From the NCBI GenBank assembly GCA_021773035.1, contig JAJFKU010000063.1:62001-126000 (forward strand): DNA of 64,000 nt. Reading direction: 5' to 3'. The first letter of the stretch is position 1, and every line of letters begins with the position of its first letter. Below the pieces are notes generated by a model. That model did not search any database. It was not told where the DNA came from and saw only the letters and a program-made list of their open reading frames with translations. Positions 6,986 to 15,682 of this stretch are shown piece after piece. Source of the stretch: Woeseiaceae bacterium (GTDB lineage: Bacteria > Pseudomonadota > Gammaproteobacteria > Steroidobacterales > Woeseiaceae). The position numbers and the translations under genes are program-made.

Positions 6986-8295
6986 TCGTCCGCTCCATCC
7001 AGCAAATCCGACAGCGTCTTGTTTGAGAGCGTCTCGCTGACAGCGTCATCGAGGCTCTGGCCGATATCGTCGACAGGCGTATCCCACCTGGGATCGCGAT
7101 GCGAGCCGGTTTCGCCGTCGCGGCGAACGACGGCCAGGATATCCTTGAGACTGATGCGCGACATTTCCCGCCCGGGTAACAGCTGCTCCTTTTCGTTGCT
7201 GGTCAGTATGCCGTTGGCTTCGAGACCAGCGGCGATGGGCGCGAGCGTGATGGATGGAATGCGCAAGGTCTGGCTCAGACTGTGCAGGCTGACGCCGACG
7301 ACGGGATTACGGTGTTCCCGACCAACCAGGAACATGATGTTCAACGCAACGCGTTCGCGCATCGCATTCGACAGGCGCGGTTCGCGCCGACCGATACGCA
7401 GGTACGCGGGGTTTTGGAAATAAAACGCGATCTGCGCACCGATCAACAGGATCAGCCAGTTGAGATACAACCAGATCAGAGCGGTTATGGCGACGGCGAA
7501 GCCGGCATATACGCTCTGCGTACGGACGGAGTTTACGACGAACGCGGCAAAGATCATGCCGAGTGTTGCCCACATGATACCGCCGGCAAAGCCACCCACG
7601 AGCGCAGAGCGCAGTTTTACTTTCGTGTTTGGGATGTACCAGTAGAGAAAAGCAAATACGCCCGTGATCAGAAGATAGGGCGTCATCTTCGTCGACGTTG
7701 AGATTATCGGGCCGACAACGGAGCTTTGTGCCAACCACTGAAATGCACTCTCATTGCTAATCGATGCGATCGCCCCGAGCGTGATTGCCATCGCCAGCGG
7801 ACCAATCAGCAGAACCAGCAGATACTCCGTGAATCGGCGCGCAAAGTTTCGTGGTTTACTGACGTACCAGACATAATTAAACGCGCCTTCGGTTTTCTGC
7901 ACCATCGATACGGCGGTATAGAAGAAAAAAGCGAGGCCGATGCCACCCAGTACACCGCCGTTGACGTTGTCGACGAGTGCCATAACCTTGTCCGTATACT
8001 CCACACCCTTGTCGCCGAGAGGGTCAAGAAAGGTGTACAGGTACTGTTCGAAATCCTTGTGGTAACCAAGTCCCTTGAGCGCGGAGAAACTAACGGCTAC
8101 CAGCGGCACCACCGACAGCAAGGTTGTGTAGACGAGGCTCATTGCGCGCAGCGTCAACTGTCCCGAAAGCACATCGCGCAATACGGCGTACGCATGACGC
8201 AATATGGTCACTACGACACGGCCGGGTAAACCATACTTGCGCAGCATGTCGCCCCAGACCAGGGCGTCGATCCAATTCCTGACAGTGGTTATCAT
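6946..8295 (-). CDS. YihY/virulence factor BrkB family inner-membrane protein
   Basis: A 449-residue protein whose N-terminal ~300 residues hold the BrkB domain with about six membrane helices (LRAMSLVYTTLLSVVPLVAVS, GGIGLAFFFYTAV, LLVLLIGPLAMAITLG, LLITGVFAFLYWYIPNT, GFAGGIMWATLGMIF, ITALIWLYLNWLILLIGAQIA). The family was once called RNase BN by mistake; its function is unsettled. A soluble C-terminal extension of about 150 residues includes a winged-helix-like segment (VALNIMFLVG to LLPGREMSRISL). The start chosen is ATG 8295; the longer frame begins at a poor TTG. The last residues (SPSETKGL) are encoded by the REP-like palindrome. Confidence 0.88.
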   Translation of the reverse strand: MITTVRNWIDALVWGDMLRKYGLPGRVVVTILRHAYAVLRDVLSGQLTLRAMSLVYTTLLSVVPLVAVSFSALKGLGYHKDFEQYLYTFLDPLGDKGVEYTDKVMALVDNVNGGVLGGIGLAFFFYTAVSMVQKTEGAFNYVWYVSKPRNFARRFTEYLLVLLIGPLAMAITLGAIASISNESAFQWLAQSSVVGPIISTSTKMTPYLLITGVFAFLYWYIPNTKVKLRSALVGGFAGGIMWATLGMIFAAFVVNSVRTQSVYAGFAVAITALIWLYLNWLILLIGAQIAFYFQNPAYLRIGRREPRLSNAMRERVALNIMFLVGREHRNPVVGVSLHSLSQTLRIPSITLAPIAAGLEANGILTSNEKEQLLPGREMSRISLKDILAVVRRDGETGSHRDPRWDTPVDDIGQSLDDAVSETLSNKTLSDLLDGADDERGRSPSETKGL

Positions 8296-8341
8296 GGTCG
8301 CATTGTACAATGAATCGCTGCATACACTTTGGGAACCAGGT

Positions 8342-9175
8342 TTGAAAAAAACATCTGGATACGCTCAGCGCATTGTCTGCCTGACCGAGGAAACTACCGA
8401 GACCCTGTACCTGCTTGGTGAGCAGGACCGCATCGTCGGTATTTCGGGCTTTACTGTACGACCGCCGGAGGCGCGCCGGGAAAAGCCGAAAGTGTCGGCG
8501 TTCACCAGCGCAAAAATCGGCAAGATTCTTGCCTTGCAGCCCGACCTGGTCCTCGGCTTTTCGGATCTGCAGGCAGATATTGCCGCGGAACTGATTCGAA
8601 ACGGTGTTGACGTGTACGTCTTCAACCACCGCTCCGTGAGCGGTATCCTGAAGATGATACGAACCGTCGGTGCGCTGGTTGGCTGCCAGGCGAAAGCCGA
8701 AACGCTGGCAGATTCGCTGCGTGATGAAGTCGAGGTGATCCGCAGCGATGCAGAAAACGATGAACGCCGGCCGCGGGTTTATTTCGAGGAATGGGATGAA
8801 CCGATGATCAGCGGTATCCGTTGGGTCTCGGAACTGGTCGAAATTGCGGGCGGCATCGATTGCTTCCCGGAGCTGTCTCGGGAGTCACTGGGTAAGAATC
8901 GCATCATCGCGGCGCCCGAAACGGTCATAGGGCGGGCTCCCGATATCATTATAGGCAGCTGGTGCGGCAAGAAGTTTCGCCCGCAGCGCGTTGCAGAGCG
9001 CCGCGGCTGGGACAAAATACCGGCGGTTCGTGACGGGCAGATTTTCGAAATCAAGTCGGCGGTTATACTGCAGCCCGGTCCTGCGGCGCTGTCCGTCGGT
9101 GTGCAGGAAATCCGCACTATCGTGAAAGCGTGGGTGGCATCAGACGCCGGGAAGATCAGGCGGTCATGCGAGTGA
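8342..9175 (+). CDS. BtuF-like ABC-type substrate-binding protein without signal peptide
   Basis: Class III periplasmic binding-protein fold of the BtuF/FepB kind: RIVCLTEETTETLYLLGEQD opens domain 1, EKPKVSAFTSAKIGKILALQPDLVLGFS is the first lobe, and FEEWDEPMISGIRWVSEL lies in the second. Relatives bind cobalamin or a metal chelate. No signal peptide or lipobox is seen and no permease or ATPase gene is nearby, so a cytoplasmic ligand-binding or sensing role is possible. The start is TTG 8342 (GGGA seven bases upstream); ATG 8294 would overlap the divergent YihY gene. Its 3' end overlaps purC by 20 bases tail to tail. Confidence 0.8.
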   Translation: MKKTSGYAQRIVCLTEETTETLYLLGEQDRIVGISGFTVRPPEARREKPKVSAFTSAKIGKILALQPDLVLGFSDLQADIAAELIRNGVDVYVFNHRSVSGILKMIRTVGALVGCQAKAETLADSLRDEVEVIRSDAENDERRPRVYFEEWDEPMISGIRWVSELVEIAGGIDCFPELSRESLGKNRIIAAPETVIGRAPDIIIGSWCGKKFRPQRVAERRGWDKIPAVRDGQIFEIKSAVILQPGPAALSVGVQEIRTIVKAWVASDAGKIRRSCE

Positions 9176-10046
9176 GTGCTTCGCGGTATTTATCGGCGGT
9201 TTTTTCGAGAATATCTGACGGTAGCTCCGGACCCGGGGCTGTTTTGTCCCAGTCTAGCGTGTCCAGGTAATCACGCACGAATTGTTTGTCAAAACTCGGT
9301 GGACTCGCTCCCGTCCGGTACTCATCGACCGGCCAAAACCGAGATGAGTCAGGCGTCAATGCTTCGTCGATGATATGCAGCCTGCCTTCGTCGTCGAGGC
9401 CGAACTCAAACTTGGTATCGGCGATGATGATGCCGCGTTGCAGCGCGTAGGCTGCCGCGCGCTCGTAGATTTCGATGGAGACGTCACGTACGCGATGGGC
9501 CAGCTTTTCGCCGATCAGGTCGACGACCTCATCGAAGCTGATGTTTTCATCGTGATCGCCGGCTTCGGCTTTGCTGGCCGGTGTAAACAGCGTTTGCGGC
9601 AGCTTTTCGGCTTGTTGCAGCCCGACCGGCAGATCCAGGCCGCATACCTGTCCTGTATCGAGATAGTCCCGCCAGCCCGAGCCGATAAGGTAACCACGTA
9701 CAACCGCCTCGACGGGTAGTGGTCTGAGGCGTTTTACGACCAGAGACTGGTCGCGAAGCAGCGTGCAGAGGTCTTTATCGCTAACGACATCGTCCACCGT
9801 CAGGTCGGTAAGCTGGTTGTCGATAATGTCCGCCATCATGCGGAACCAGAACAGAGAAATTCTCGTCAGAACTTCGCCCTTACCGGGGATTGGGTCGGGC
9901 AACACGACGTCGTAGGCGGACAGGCGATCGGTCGCGACGATCAACAGGTGCTTGTCGTCAACGCTGTAAATGTCTCTCACCTTGCCGCGCCCGATCATCG
10001 GCAAGTCGGGTATCGAGGTCTCGAATACTACGTCGCTGCTGCTCAT
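9156..10046 (-). CDS. purC: SAICAR synthase PurC (long form)
   Basis: Ligates aspartate to CAIR with ATP in purine synthesis. GRGKVRDIYSVDDKHLLIVATDRLSAYDVV is the ATP-binding N-terminus, RLRPLPVEAVVRGYLIGSGW carries substrate contacts, and IIADTKFEFGLD with LTPDSSRFWP are signature segments. The 296-residue length is that of the longer yeast-like PurC found in many proteobacteria, not the ~240-residue E. coli type. ATG 10046 (MSSSDVVF) is preferred over the ATG 45 bases upstream. It is a single gene here, away from purE-purK. Confidence 0.96.
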   Translation of the reverse strand: MSSSDVVFETSIPDLPMIGRGKVRDIYSVDDKHLLIVATDRLSAYDVVLPDPIPGKGEVLTRISLFWFRMMADIIDNQLTDLTVDDVVSDKDLCTLLRDQSLVVKRLRPLPVEAVVRGYLIGSGWRDYLDTGQVCGLDLPVGLQQAEKLPQTLFTPASKAEAGDHDENISFDEVVDLIGEKLAHRVRDVSIEIYERAAAYALQRGIIIADTKFEFGLDDEGRLHIIDEALTPDSSRFWPVDEYRTGASPPSFDKQFVRDYLDTLDWDKTAPGPELPSDILEKTADKYREALTRMTA

Positions 10047-10156
10047 GCAGCGATGATCGCCGTTCCGGCGAAGGCTGGCAAGCCTCGACAATGGGAATAG
10101 TGGCGTACACCGGTTAGGATTGCGGTTCTTCTGGCGCCGAGTGGCGGGAATTCGTA

Positions 10157-10951
10157 GTGTACTGGGGTAAGATCATTGGCACTCTGGCTGGACTCGCCAT
10201 GCGCAACCCCTGGGCTGCGCTGGCCGGTTTCGTGCTGGGCCACCAGTTCGATCGCGGTTTCGCCGATCGTTTTCGACAGTTCGAAAAGCAGGGTGCCGAC
10301 CTGCCGCGGGTTTCCGAGAACTTTGTAAGAGCGTTGTTCCAGGCAATGGGTCATCTGGCCAAAGTCGATGGCCGCGTCAGCGAGGACGAGATTCGTTCGG
10401 CACGCATGGTGATGCATCGGCTCAGCCTGAACCCCGCGCAGGTCCGGCGCGCGATCAGCTGCTTCGAAGCCGGCAAACAGCCGGGCTTTCCATTACAAAA
10501 GAACATGCGCGAGCTGCGGCGCGTGAGTGCTCGCAGCGCGTCCGAGCGTCAGACATTCGTTCGCTTGTTGCTTGAGGTCGTTCTGGCGAAGGACCACCTG
10601 AAAAAGGAGGAGCGCGCGCTTATCTGGAAGATATGTACAGCGCTTGAAATCGGCCGCGTGGAACTGGCACAGCTCGAGGCAATGATTCGAGCACAGAAGG
10701 GTTTTAAGCGTTCGCCGGCCGGCGATGTCGATGCCGTTCGTGTGCAGCGGGCTTATGACACGTTGGGCGTGACGCAGGAATCGAGCAACGACGAAGTGAA
10801 GAAGGCTTATCGGCGGCTCATGAACAAGAGCCATCCGGACAAGATATCCGGCAGTAATCCCGGCGCGGAGGTGATTGCCGAGGCCGAACGAAGAACTCGC
10901 GAGGTTCGCAGCGCCTACGAAATGCTGAAAGCCCGCCGCTCGATACGATGA
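10157..10951 (+). CDS. DjlA-like membrane-anchored co-chaperone (TerB + J domain)
   Basis: Layout matches DjlA: an N-terminal membrane segment (GTLAGLAMRNPWAALAGFVLGHQFD), a TerB-like helical domain (about 55-175, with MGHLAKVDGRVSEDEI), and a C-terminal J domain (about 200-264: RAYDTLGVTQESSNDEVKKA, then the HPD tripeptide in NKSHPDK). The J domain should stimulate DnaK ATPase at the inner-membrane surface; E. coli DjlA influences capsule signalling. The start is a GTG at 10157. It stands alone, divergent from purC. Confidence 0.9.
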   Translation: MYWGKIIGTLAGLAMRNPWAALAGFVLGHQFDRGFADRFRQFEKQGADLPRVSENFVRALFQAMGHLAKVDGRVSEDEIRSARMVMHRLSLNPAQVRRAISCFEAGKQPGFPLQKNMRELRRVSARSASERQTFVRLLLEVVLAKDHLKKEERALIWKICTALEIGRVELAQLEAMIRAQKGFKRSPAGDVDAVRVQRAYDTLGVTQESSNDEVKKAYRRLMNKSHPDKISGSNPGAEVIAEAERRTREVRSAYEMLKARRSIR

Positions 10952-11005
10952 GGTGTCGAAGCGACGGGTCGTGTTGTACAGTTTGCTAAAAATTGGGGAA
11001 TAACA

Positions 11006-11680
11006 GTGACACCATTAATCGCGCCTTCCATTCTTTCTGCCGACTTTGCCCGCCTTGGCGAAGATGTCGAGGCTGTACTCGACGCCGGCGCAGACGTCGT
11101 GCATTTTGACGTGATGGATAATCATTTCGTGCCGAACCTGACGATCGGTCCGATGATCTGCGACGCTTTACGCAGCTACGGAGTCGAGGCACCTATCGAC
11201 GTGCATCTGATGGTTGAGCCGGTAGACCGTATTATCCCGGACTTCGCGAAGGCGGGTGCCAGTTACATCACTTTTCACCCAGAGGCCAGCCGGCATGTTG
11301 ACCGGTCCCTGGGCCTGATTCGCGAACAGGGCTGCAAGGCCGGCCTGGTTTTCAATCCGGCAACGCCGCTGGATTGGTTGACGCACGTCATCGACAAGGT
11401 CGATATGGTTTTGCTGATGTCGGTGAACCCGGGATTCGGCGGCCAGAAGTTCATACCGTCCGCGCTCACCAAGCTGCGTCAGGCGCGGCAAATCATCGAG
11501 GCCAGCGGTCAGGAAATCCGCCTGGAGATCGATGGTGGTGTGAAAGTCGACAATATTGGTGAGATAGCGGCTGCCGGCGCGGATACCTTCGTTGCCGGTT
11601 CAGCAATCTTTGGCAGCGACGACTATGGCGCTACGATTGCGGCGATGCGAGCGGCGATAGCAGACGCCTTGTCGCAGTAG
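11006..11680 (+). CDS. rpe: Ribulose-phosphate 3-epimerase
   Basis: Interconverts ribulose 5-phosphate and xylulose 5-phosphate in the pentose phosphate pathway. TIM-barrel signatures are complete: IAPSILSADFARLGED, HFDVMDNHFVPNLTIGP, DVHLMVEPVD, MSVNPGFGGQKFIP and EIDGGVKVDN, containing the metal-binding His and Asp residues and the phosphate loop. At 224 residues it is full length. The start is a GTG with GGGGAA upstream. It converges with crp; only 22 bases separate the stops. rpiA, the isomerase of the same pathway step, is at 18484. Confidence 0.97.
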   Translation: MTPLIAPSILSADFARLGEDVEAVLDAGADVVHFDVMDNHFVPNLTIGPMICDALRSYGVEAPIDVHLMVEPVDRIIPDFAKAGASYITFHPEASRHVDRSLGLIREQGCKAGLVFNPATPLDWLTHVIDKVDMVLLMSVNPGFGGQKFIPSALTKLRQARQIIEASGQEIRLEIDGGVKVDNIGEIAAAGADTFVAGSAIFGSDDYGATIAAMRAAIADALSQ

Positions 11681-11702
11681 CCGGCTCAACGGCGGGTTCG
11701 AA

Positions 11703-12356
11703 CTACAGGTTTCTGTTGGGTCGTGCCCCGTAGACCACAATCGTCTTGCCGCTCGCCGACACGAGTCCCTGTTCTTCCAGGACTTTGAGTACTCGCCCGG
11801 CCATCTCCCGGGAACAGCCAACCAGGCGACTGAGTTCCTGGCGGCTGACTTTGATCTGCATACCGTCGGGGTGAGTCATCGCATCGGGCTCGTTGCAAAG
11901 GTCCATGATAGCGTGCGCCACGCGGCCTGTAACGTCTACAAAGGCCAGATCACCGAGCTTGCGGTTGGTGCGGTCGAGGCGGGTGGCGAGCTGCGTGGCG
12001 AGTTCAAAAACCAGGCCCGGGCTTTCGCTGGCGATTTGGCGAAATCGCGGATAGGTCATCTCGGCGATCTCGCACTCGGTGCGCGTACGCACCCAGGCGC
12101 TGCGCGTGGGTTGCTCGTAAAACAGCCCCATTTCGCCAAAGAACTGCCCCTTGTTCAGGTAAGCCAGCACCATTTCGTTGCCGTCTTCGTCTTCGATCAT
12201 GACTTCGACCGATCCATCGACGATGTAGTACAAAACGTCCGGCAGATCGCCGGCATGAATCATTACGGTCTTTGACGGAACAGTCCGTACGCGGCAATAA
12301 CTTAAAAATCGGTTAATGGCCGGTACATCGCTCAGGTTTTTGGCTGTTGTCTGCAT
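11703..12356 (-). CDS. crp: CRP/Vfr-type cyclic-AMP receptor protein
   Basis: Global transcription regulator close to E. coli CRP. The cyclic-nucleotide pocket FGEMGLFYEQPTRSAWVR keeps the Glu, Arg and Ser that contact cAMP; the second-site pair Thr-Ser of E. coli is Thr-Asn here (LDRTNRKLG). The hinge LAFVDVTGRVA and the helix-turn-helix SRQELSRLVGCSREMAGRVL retain the Arg, Glu and Arg that read TGTGA. The end ISA-like GKTIVVYGAR is also conserved. A strong ribosome binding site (GAGGA) precedes ATG 12356. A matching site occurs at 1811-1826. Confidence 0.95.
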   Translation of the reverse strand: MQTTAKNLSDVPAINRFLSYCRVRTVPSKTVMIHAGDLPDVLYYIVDGSVEVMIEDEDGNEMVLAYLNKGQFFGEMGLFYEQPTRSAWVRTRTECEIAEMTYPRFRQIASESPGLVFELATQLATRLDRTNRKLGDLAFVDVTGRVAHAIMDLCNEPDAMTHPDGMQIKVSRQELSRLVGCSREMAGRVLKVLEEQGLVSASGKTIVVYGARPNRNL

Positions 12357-12384
12357 TACTTAATCCTCGCCCTTGTGCGGACCA

Positions 12385-12413
12385 CTTTTAATACAGAATG
12401 CCCGTCAGGGCAA
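12385..12413 (-). promoter_or_regulatory. Candidate sigma-70 promoter of crp
   Basis: On the minus strand TTGCCC (12408-12413) and TAAAAG (12385-12390) are spaced by exactly 17 bases, about 30 bases before the crp start. The -35 box overlaps a small GCCC-GTCA-GGGC palindrome. The -10 match is only fair. Confidence 0.35.
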
Positions 12414-12428
12414 GCTAAGTCCGTGTTT

Positions 12429-13073
12429 CTAAAACCAATACGCCGTTTTTGTCATCACTTTCGCCGTCGCCCGCATGAGTTTTTTGACCGCTCGAGGCAG
12501 TTCGGCTGCGCCGGCCTCGCTGGCGTTTCTGCCATGTTCGGCCTCCTCATCCCGCATTTGTTCGACGATAGCGCGGCTTTTCAGGTCTTCCTGCGGCAGC
12601 CGCTCGAGGTGGTGATCCAGGTGCGCGCAGACCTGCTGTTCCGTTTCGGCGATGAAGCCGAGGCTCCATTTATCGCCAAGGGCGCCGCTTGCTGCGCCAA
12701 TCGTGTAAGCCCCGGCATACCACAGCGGACTCAGCCGGCTGGGCCGATATCCGAGCTCGCGAATGCGTTGCTCGCACCAGGCGAGGTGATCGAACTCCTC
12801 GTCGGCGGCACGTTGCATCTGCTCGGCATTGTGTTGTTCGCGCGCAACTGCGGCATGTCCCTGGTACAGCGCCTGCGCGGCCACTTCTCCGGCGTGATTA
12901 ACCCGCATCAGACCGGCAGCGTGCGCCTTTTGAGCGGCGTCGAGGGCGGTATCCTCGAGTCCTTCTGACGGATTGCGGCGTGCCGTCTTTCCGGCGGGCG
13001 CCGCAACGGTACGCAATGCGTTGTTTGCGCTGGTTAGCAATCGGTCGAGCGGAGTGAGGTGGCGTTCAAGCAT
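12429..13073 (-). CDS. coq7: Demethoxyubiquinol hydroxylase Coq7
   Basis: Di-iron monooxygenase that hydroxylates the ubiquinone precursor at C6, in place of the flavin enzyme UbiF. Metal-ligand motifs are visible: MRVNHAGEVAAQALYQGH (Glu), ADEEFDHLAWCEQRI (Glu-x-x-His), GFIAETEQQVCAHLDHHL and MRDEEAEHGRNA (Glu-x-x-His). At 214 residues it is normal for bacterial Coq7. No operon partners; the FAD hydroxylases ubiH and a ubiI-like gene are at 23-26 kb, so all three ring hydroxylations could be covered within this window. Confidence 0.95.
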   Translation of the reverse strand: MLERHLTPLDRLLTSANNALRTVAAPAGKTARRNPSEGLEDTALDAAQKAHAAGLMRVNHAGEVAAQALYQGHAAVAREQHNAEQMQRAADEEFDHLAWCEQRIRELGYRPSRLSPLWYAGAYTIGAASGALGDKWSLGFIAETEQQVCAHLDHHLERLPQEDLKSRAIVEQMRDEEAEHGRNASEAGAAELPRAVKKLMRATAKVMTKTAYWF

Positions 13074-13164
13074 GTACAGAATTATAGCGTTGTGCCGCGG
13101 TCAGGCGGTATACTCCGCGGCCAATTTTTTGCGGGGCAGACGCCCAAGCATGAGGAAATCGCAA

Positions 13165-13881
13165 ATGAAATCAGGTTTGATACTGGTGTCCTTACTATCG
13201 CTGGCACCGCTGACACTCGTTGCACAGGAGACGGAAGAGCCCGGTCCCTGGGCCGGCAAAGCTACGCTCGGTTATCTGGCAACCTCCGGCAATACAGAGA
13301 ATTCTACGCTGAATACCGGTTTCGAGGTCAGCTATACGACGGATAAATGGGTTCATCTGGCTGAAGCCTTCGCCCTGAACGCATCGGAAGACGACATGAC
13401 TTCTGCGGAAGCCTACGAGCTGGGATGGAAGAGCGAGCGCAAACTGAGCGAGCACGACTTCCTGTTTGGCCGCCTGCAGTGGCGCAAGGATCGCTTCGGC
13501 GGCTACGCCACGCAGTTTTCGCAGACGGTGGGTTACGGACGTCGCCTGATCGACGCCGAAAAGCACAAGCTCAATGCCGAACTCGGTATCGGTGCGCGGC
13601 AATCCGAGCTTCAGGATACGACCGAGGAGGATGAAACCGTCTACACCGGTGGCCTGTTCTACAAGTGGCAGTTCAGCGAAACGGCCGAATTCCGCCAGGA
13701 TCTGACGACGGAGATGGGCGACGAAAACACCTATTCGGAGTCGGTAACGGCCGTCTCGGCAAAGTTGCTTGGCGATCTGGCACTGGTAGCGTCCTACACG
13801 ATCAAGCACAACTCGGATGTGCCGTCATCGACCGAAAAATCGGACAGGTACAGCGCTTTGTCGCTGGAGTATTCGTTCTGA
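13165..13881 (+). CDS. DUF481 (YdiY-like) outer-membrane beta-barrel protein
   Basis: A 238-residue exported protein. The start ATG 13165 has GAGGA nine bases upstream and yields a clean signal peptide (MKSGLILVSLLSLAPLTLVA, cleavage after about residue 20); an upstream ATG at 13150 is possible. The mature part is made of alternating beta strands (KATLGYLATSGNTENSTLN, FLFGRLQWRKDRFGGYATQ, LLGDLALVASYTIKHNS) and ends in the aromatic YSF expected of an outer-membrane barrel. The GNTE..S motif near the N-terminus is typical of DUF481, which lacks an established function. Confidence 0.9.
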   Translation: MKSGLILVSLLSLAPLTLVAQETEEPGPWAGKATLGYLATSGNTENSTLNTGFEVSYTTDKWVHLAEAFALNASEDDMTSAEAYELGWKSERKLSEHDFLFGRLQWRKDRFGGYATQFSQTVGYGRRLIDAEKHKLNAELGIGARQSELQDTTEEDETVYTGGLFYKWQFSETAEFRQDLTTEMGDENTYSESVTAVSAKLLGDLALVASYTIKHNSDVPSSTEKSDRYSALSLEYSF

Positions 13882-13950
13882 CAGCAGGGCGCTGATTATG
13901 GAGAACGTAACTCGTTGATATAGATATAAAAAAATAAAGCTCCGGATCGT

Positions 13951-13979
13951 TTGCATTGGGGCGGTGGCTACAGTACTAT
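13951..13979 (+). promoter_or_regulatory. Sigma-70 promoter for rplM-rpsI
   Basis: TTGCAT (13951-13956) and TACTAT (13974-13979) are spaced by 17 bases, placing a start near 13986 and leaving a roughly 109-base leader before the L13 start at 14095. Long leaders are common before rplM and may serve autoregulation; I see no strong conserved structure in this one. Confidence 0.55.
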
Positions 13980-14094
13980 TTCGCGCCCTTCGCCGCTCCA
14001 GCGAACGTTTTGACGTGCTTGGATGGCGGGCGGGGCAAGGGCTAAGGCAGTAGCGGCCCAGGTATTGAGACTTTTCCCTACGGAACACAGAATT

Positions 14095-14529
14095 ATGAAT
14101 ACGTTTTCTGCAAAGCCAGCAGAGGTTCGCCGCGATTGGTTCGTGGTCGATGCCACAGGCAAGACTCTGGGTCGCCTGTCGACTGAAATCGCTCGTCGCC
14201 TGCGTGGCAAGCACAAGGCGGAGTACACGCCGCACGTCGATACGGGTGACTACATCGTGGTCGTCAACGCCGAGAAGATTCGCGTGACGGGTAATAAGAT
14301 GAAAGACAAGATCTATTATCACCACACTGGATTTATCGGCAACCTGAAGTCGATCACGCTGGAGAAGCTGCTGAAAAAAGCTCCCGAGCGCGTTATCGAG
14401 AAATCGGTCAAAGGCATGTTGCCGCGCGGACCGTTGGGACGTCAGATGTTTTCGAAGCTGAAGGTCTACGCAGGGCCTGAGCACAGCCACGCTGCACAGC
14501 AGCCTATTCCTTTGGAAGTTAACGCCTGA
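14095..14529 (+). CDS. rplM: 50S ribosomal protein L13
   Basis: Early-assembly large-subunit protein. The first residues MNTFSAKPAEVRRDWFVVDA, the core LGRLSTEIARRLRGKHKAEY, DTGDYIVVVNAEKIRVTGNK and the GMLPRGPLGRQMF signature are all present. The true start is ATG 14095, giving 144 residues; a longer frame from 14023 runs through the leader and is not supported. rpsI follows after 29 bases in the usual L13-S9 operon. Confidence 0.99.
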   Translation: MNTFSAKPAEVRRDWFVVDATGKTLGRLSTEIARRLRGKHKAEYTPHVDTGDYIVVVNAEKIRVTGNKMKDKIYYHHTGFIGNLKSITLEKLLKKAPERVIEKSVKGMLPRGPLGRQMFSKLKVYAGPEHSHAAQQPIPLEVNA

Positions 14530-14558
14530 GGTTCCGGCCTTTCGCAAGAGACAAGATT

Positions 14559-14954
14559 ATGAGTGATACCTTTTTTTACGGAACCGGACGTCGCAAGACA
14601 TCGACAGCCCGAGTATTCATGACACCGGGCGGTGGCGGTGAGATCACCGTCAATGATCGTCCGCTGGACGTATTCTTCGGTCGTAAGACGGCACAGATGA
14701 TCGTTCGCCAGCCCCTGGAGCTGACGCAACACAGCGATACGTTCAAGATTAACGTCACAGTGAAAGGCGGTGGCACCACGGGTCAGGCGGGCGCGATTCG
14801 CCACGGGCTGACGCGCGCATTGATGCAGTACGACGAGTCACTGCGCGGATCGTTGCGTAAAGCCGGCTTTGTCACTCGCGATGCACGTGAGGTCGAACGT
14901 AAGAAAGTCGGTCTGCGCAAAGCCCGTCGCGCGACGCAGTTCTCGAAACGTTAA
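14559..14954 (+). CDS. rpsI: 30S ribosomal protein S9
   Basis: Small-subunit protein whose C-terminal tail reaches the P-site tRNA. GTGRRKTSTARVF at the N-terminus, GGGTTGQAGAIRHGLTRAL and the terminal KKVGLRKARRATQFSKR (last Lys-Arg contacts tRNA) are intact. At 131 residues it is full length. Second gene of the rplM operon; tRNA-Gln starts 22 bases after its stop and may be read through. Confidence 0.99.
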   Translation: MSDTFFYGTGRRKTSTARVFMTPGGGGEITVNDRPLDVFFGRKTAQMIVRQPLELTQHSDTFKINVTVKGGGTTGQAGAIRHGLTRALMQYDESLRGSLRKAGFVTRDAREVERKKVGLRKARRATQFSKR

Positions 14955-14976
14955 TCGCTGGTTAAACGAACCCTTC

Positions 14977-15050
14977 TGGGGGATCGTCTAGTGGTAGGAC
15001 TGCGGACTCTGACTCCGCCAACGGGGGTTCGAATCCCTCTCCCCCAGCCA
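14977..15050 (+). tRNA. tRNA-Gln (anticodon CTG)
   Basis: Full cloverleaf: acceptor TGGGGGA pairs with TCCCCCA (15040-15046), D arm with AGTGGTAGGAC, anticodon stem GCGGA/TCCGC with loop CTCTGAC (anticodon CTG at 15009-15011, reading CAG), T arm GGGGGTTCGAATCCCTC, discriminator G and an encoded CCA at 15048-15050. There is no variable-arm extension. A large REP-like hairpin begins 9 bases after the CCA and can act as its terminator. Confidence 0.98.
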
Positions 15051-15059
15051 AACAAAAAG

Positions 15060-15099
15060 AAAAAGGGGTCAGAGCCCTTTAGGGCTCTGACCCCTTTTT
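15060..15099. repeat. REP-like palindrome copy 2, downstream of tRNA-Gln
   Basis: A perfect 19-bp inverted repeat, AAAAAGGGGTCAGAGCCCT at 15060-15078 and its complement at 15081-15099, with a two-base loop. The A-rich 5' arm, GC core and T5 at the 3' end make it an excellent bidirectional intrinsic terminator. It is the best-preserved member of the GGGTCAGAGCCC family in the window. Confidence 0.85.
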
Positions 15100-15190
15100 G
15101 TTGTTTCGCCGGGGGCCTCGCGGAAGAGGACCCTGTTCGACAAGTCCGCGCAGCGACTTGCTCGCGCGCAGCGCGAGAATCCCTCGAGTA

Positions 15191-15589
15191 CTACGCGCCG
15201 CTCTCGAGAAAAGCGATAAACCCTCGAACATAACTATCCCAGCCTTTGCTATGGTTTTCCCGACTCTCCGCCGTCTGAAAACCACTATGAATGATCGAAA
15301 CCCTCGTTCCCTCGGGTGCTTCAGAAAACGAAACGTCAATCTCCGAAACCTCCCCGTCCCCGTTCCATTCCCAGGTATAACGAATGTGCCGCTCAGGCTC
15401 CACGATCAGGAATCGCCCCTCGTTGCGACTTACAAATTCCGGTGACTCCATGATCAAGCGGTAATGCCCGCCCACCACTGGATCGATATCCATCTTCGTC
15501 GCCGGCGCGATCACGGTATCCGACGATACCCATGCTGCGTAGGTTCGCCTGACGGGAAACGGTATTAAATACGACTGGCGGAGCTCCAT
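15191..15589 (-). CDS. SRPBCC / AHSA1-like domain protein
   Basis: A 132-residue protein of the START-like helix-grip fold. It opens with SYLIPFPVRRTYAAWVSSDTVI, has the WEWNGDGEVSEIDVSF strand pair and ends with HSGFQTAESRENHSKGWDSYVRGFIAFLE, the typical AHSA1 ending in which a helix closes the hydrophobic cavity. Members bind hydrophobic ligands or act on aromatic substrates; no specific ligand can be inferred. Single gene; the sequence immediately upstream (15590-15682) holds nothing evident. Confidence 0.8.
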   Translation of the reverse strand: MELRQSYLIPFPVRRTYAAWVSSDTVIAPATKMDIDPVVGGHYRLIMESPEFVSRNEGRFLIVEPERHIRYTWEWNGDGEVSEIDVSFSEAPEGTRVSIIHSGFQTAESRENHSKGWDSYVRGFIAFLESGA

Positions 15590-15682
15590 AAAAGCAGCGT
15601 ACGGCGCGTTTTCTGCGGATGCAAGAATAGAGCAGGTCGTTGGTTTACACGCGCAGCGCCACGCAGGTCACAGTCGCCGACC

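Noticed and set aside
14991..15233. Plus-strand frame starting inside tRNA-Gln
   Set aside because: It reads through the tRNA and the REP-like palindrome and has no ribosome binding site.
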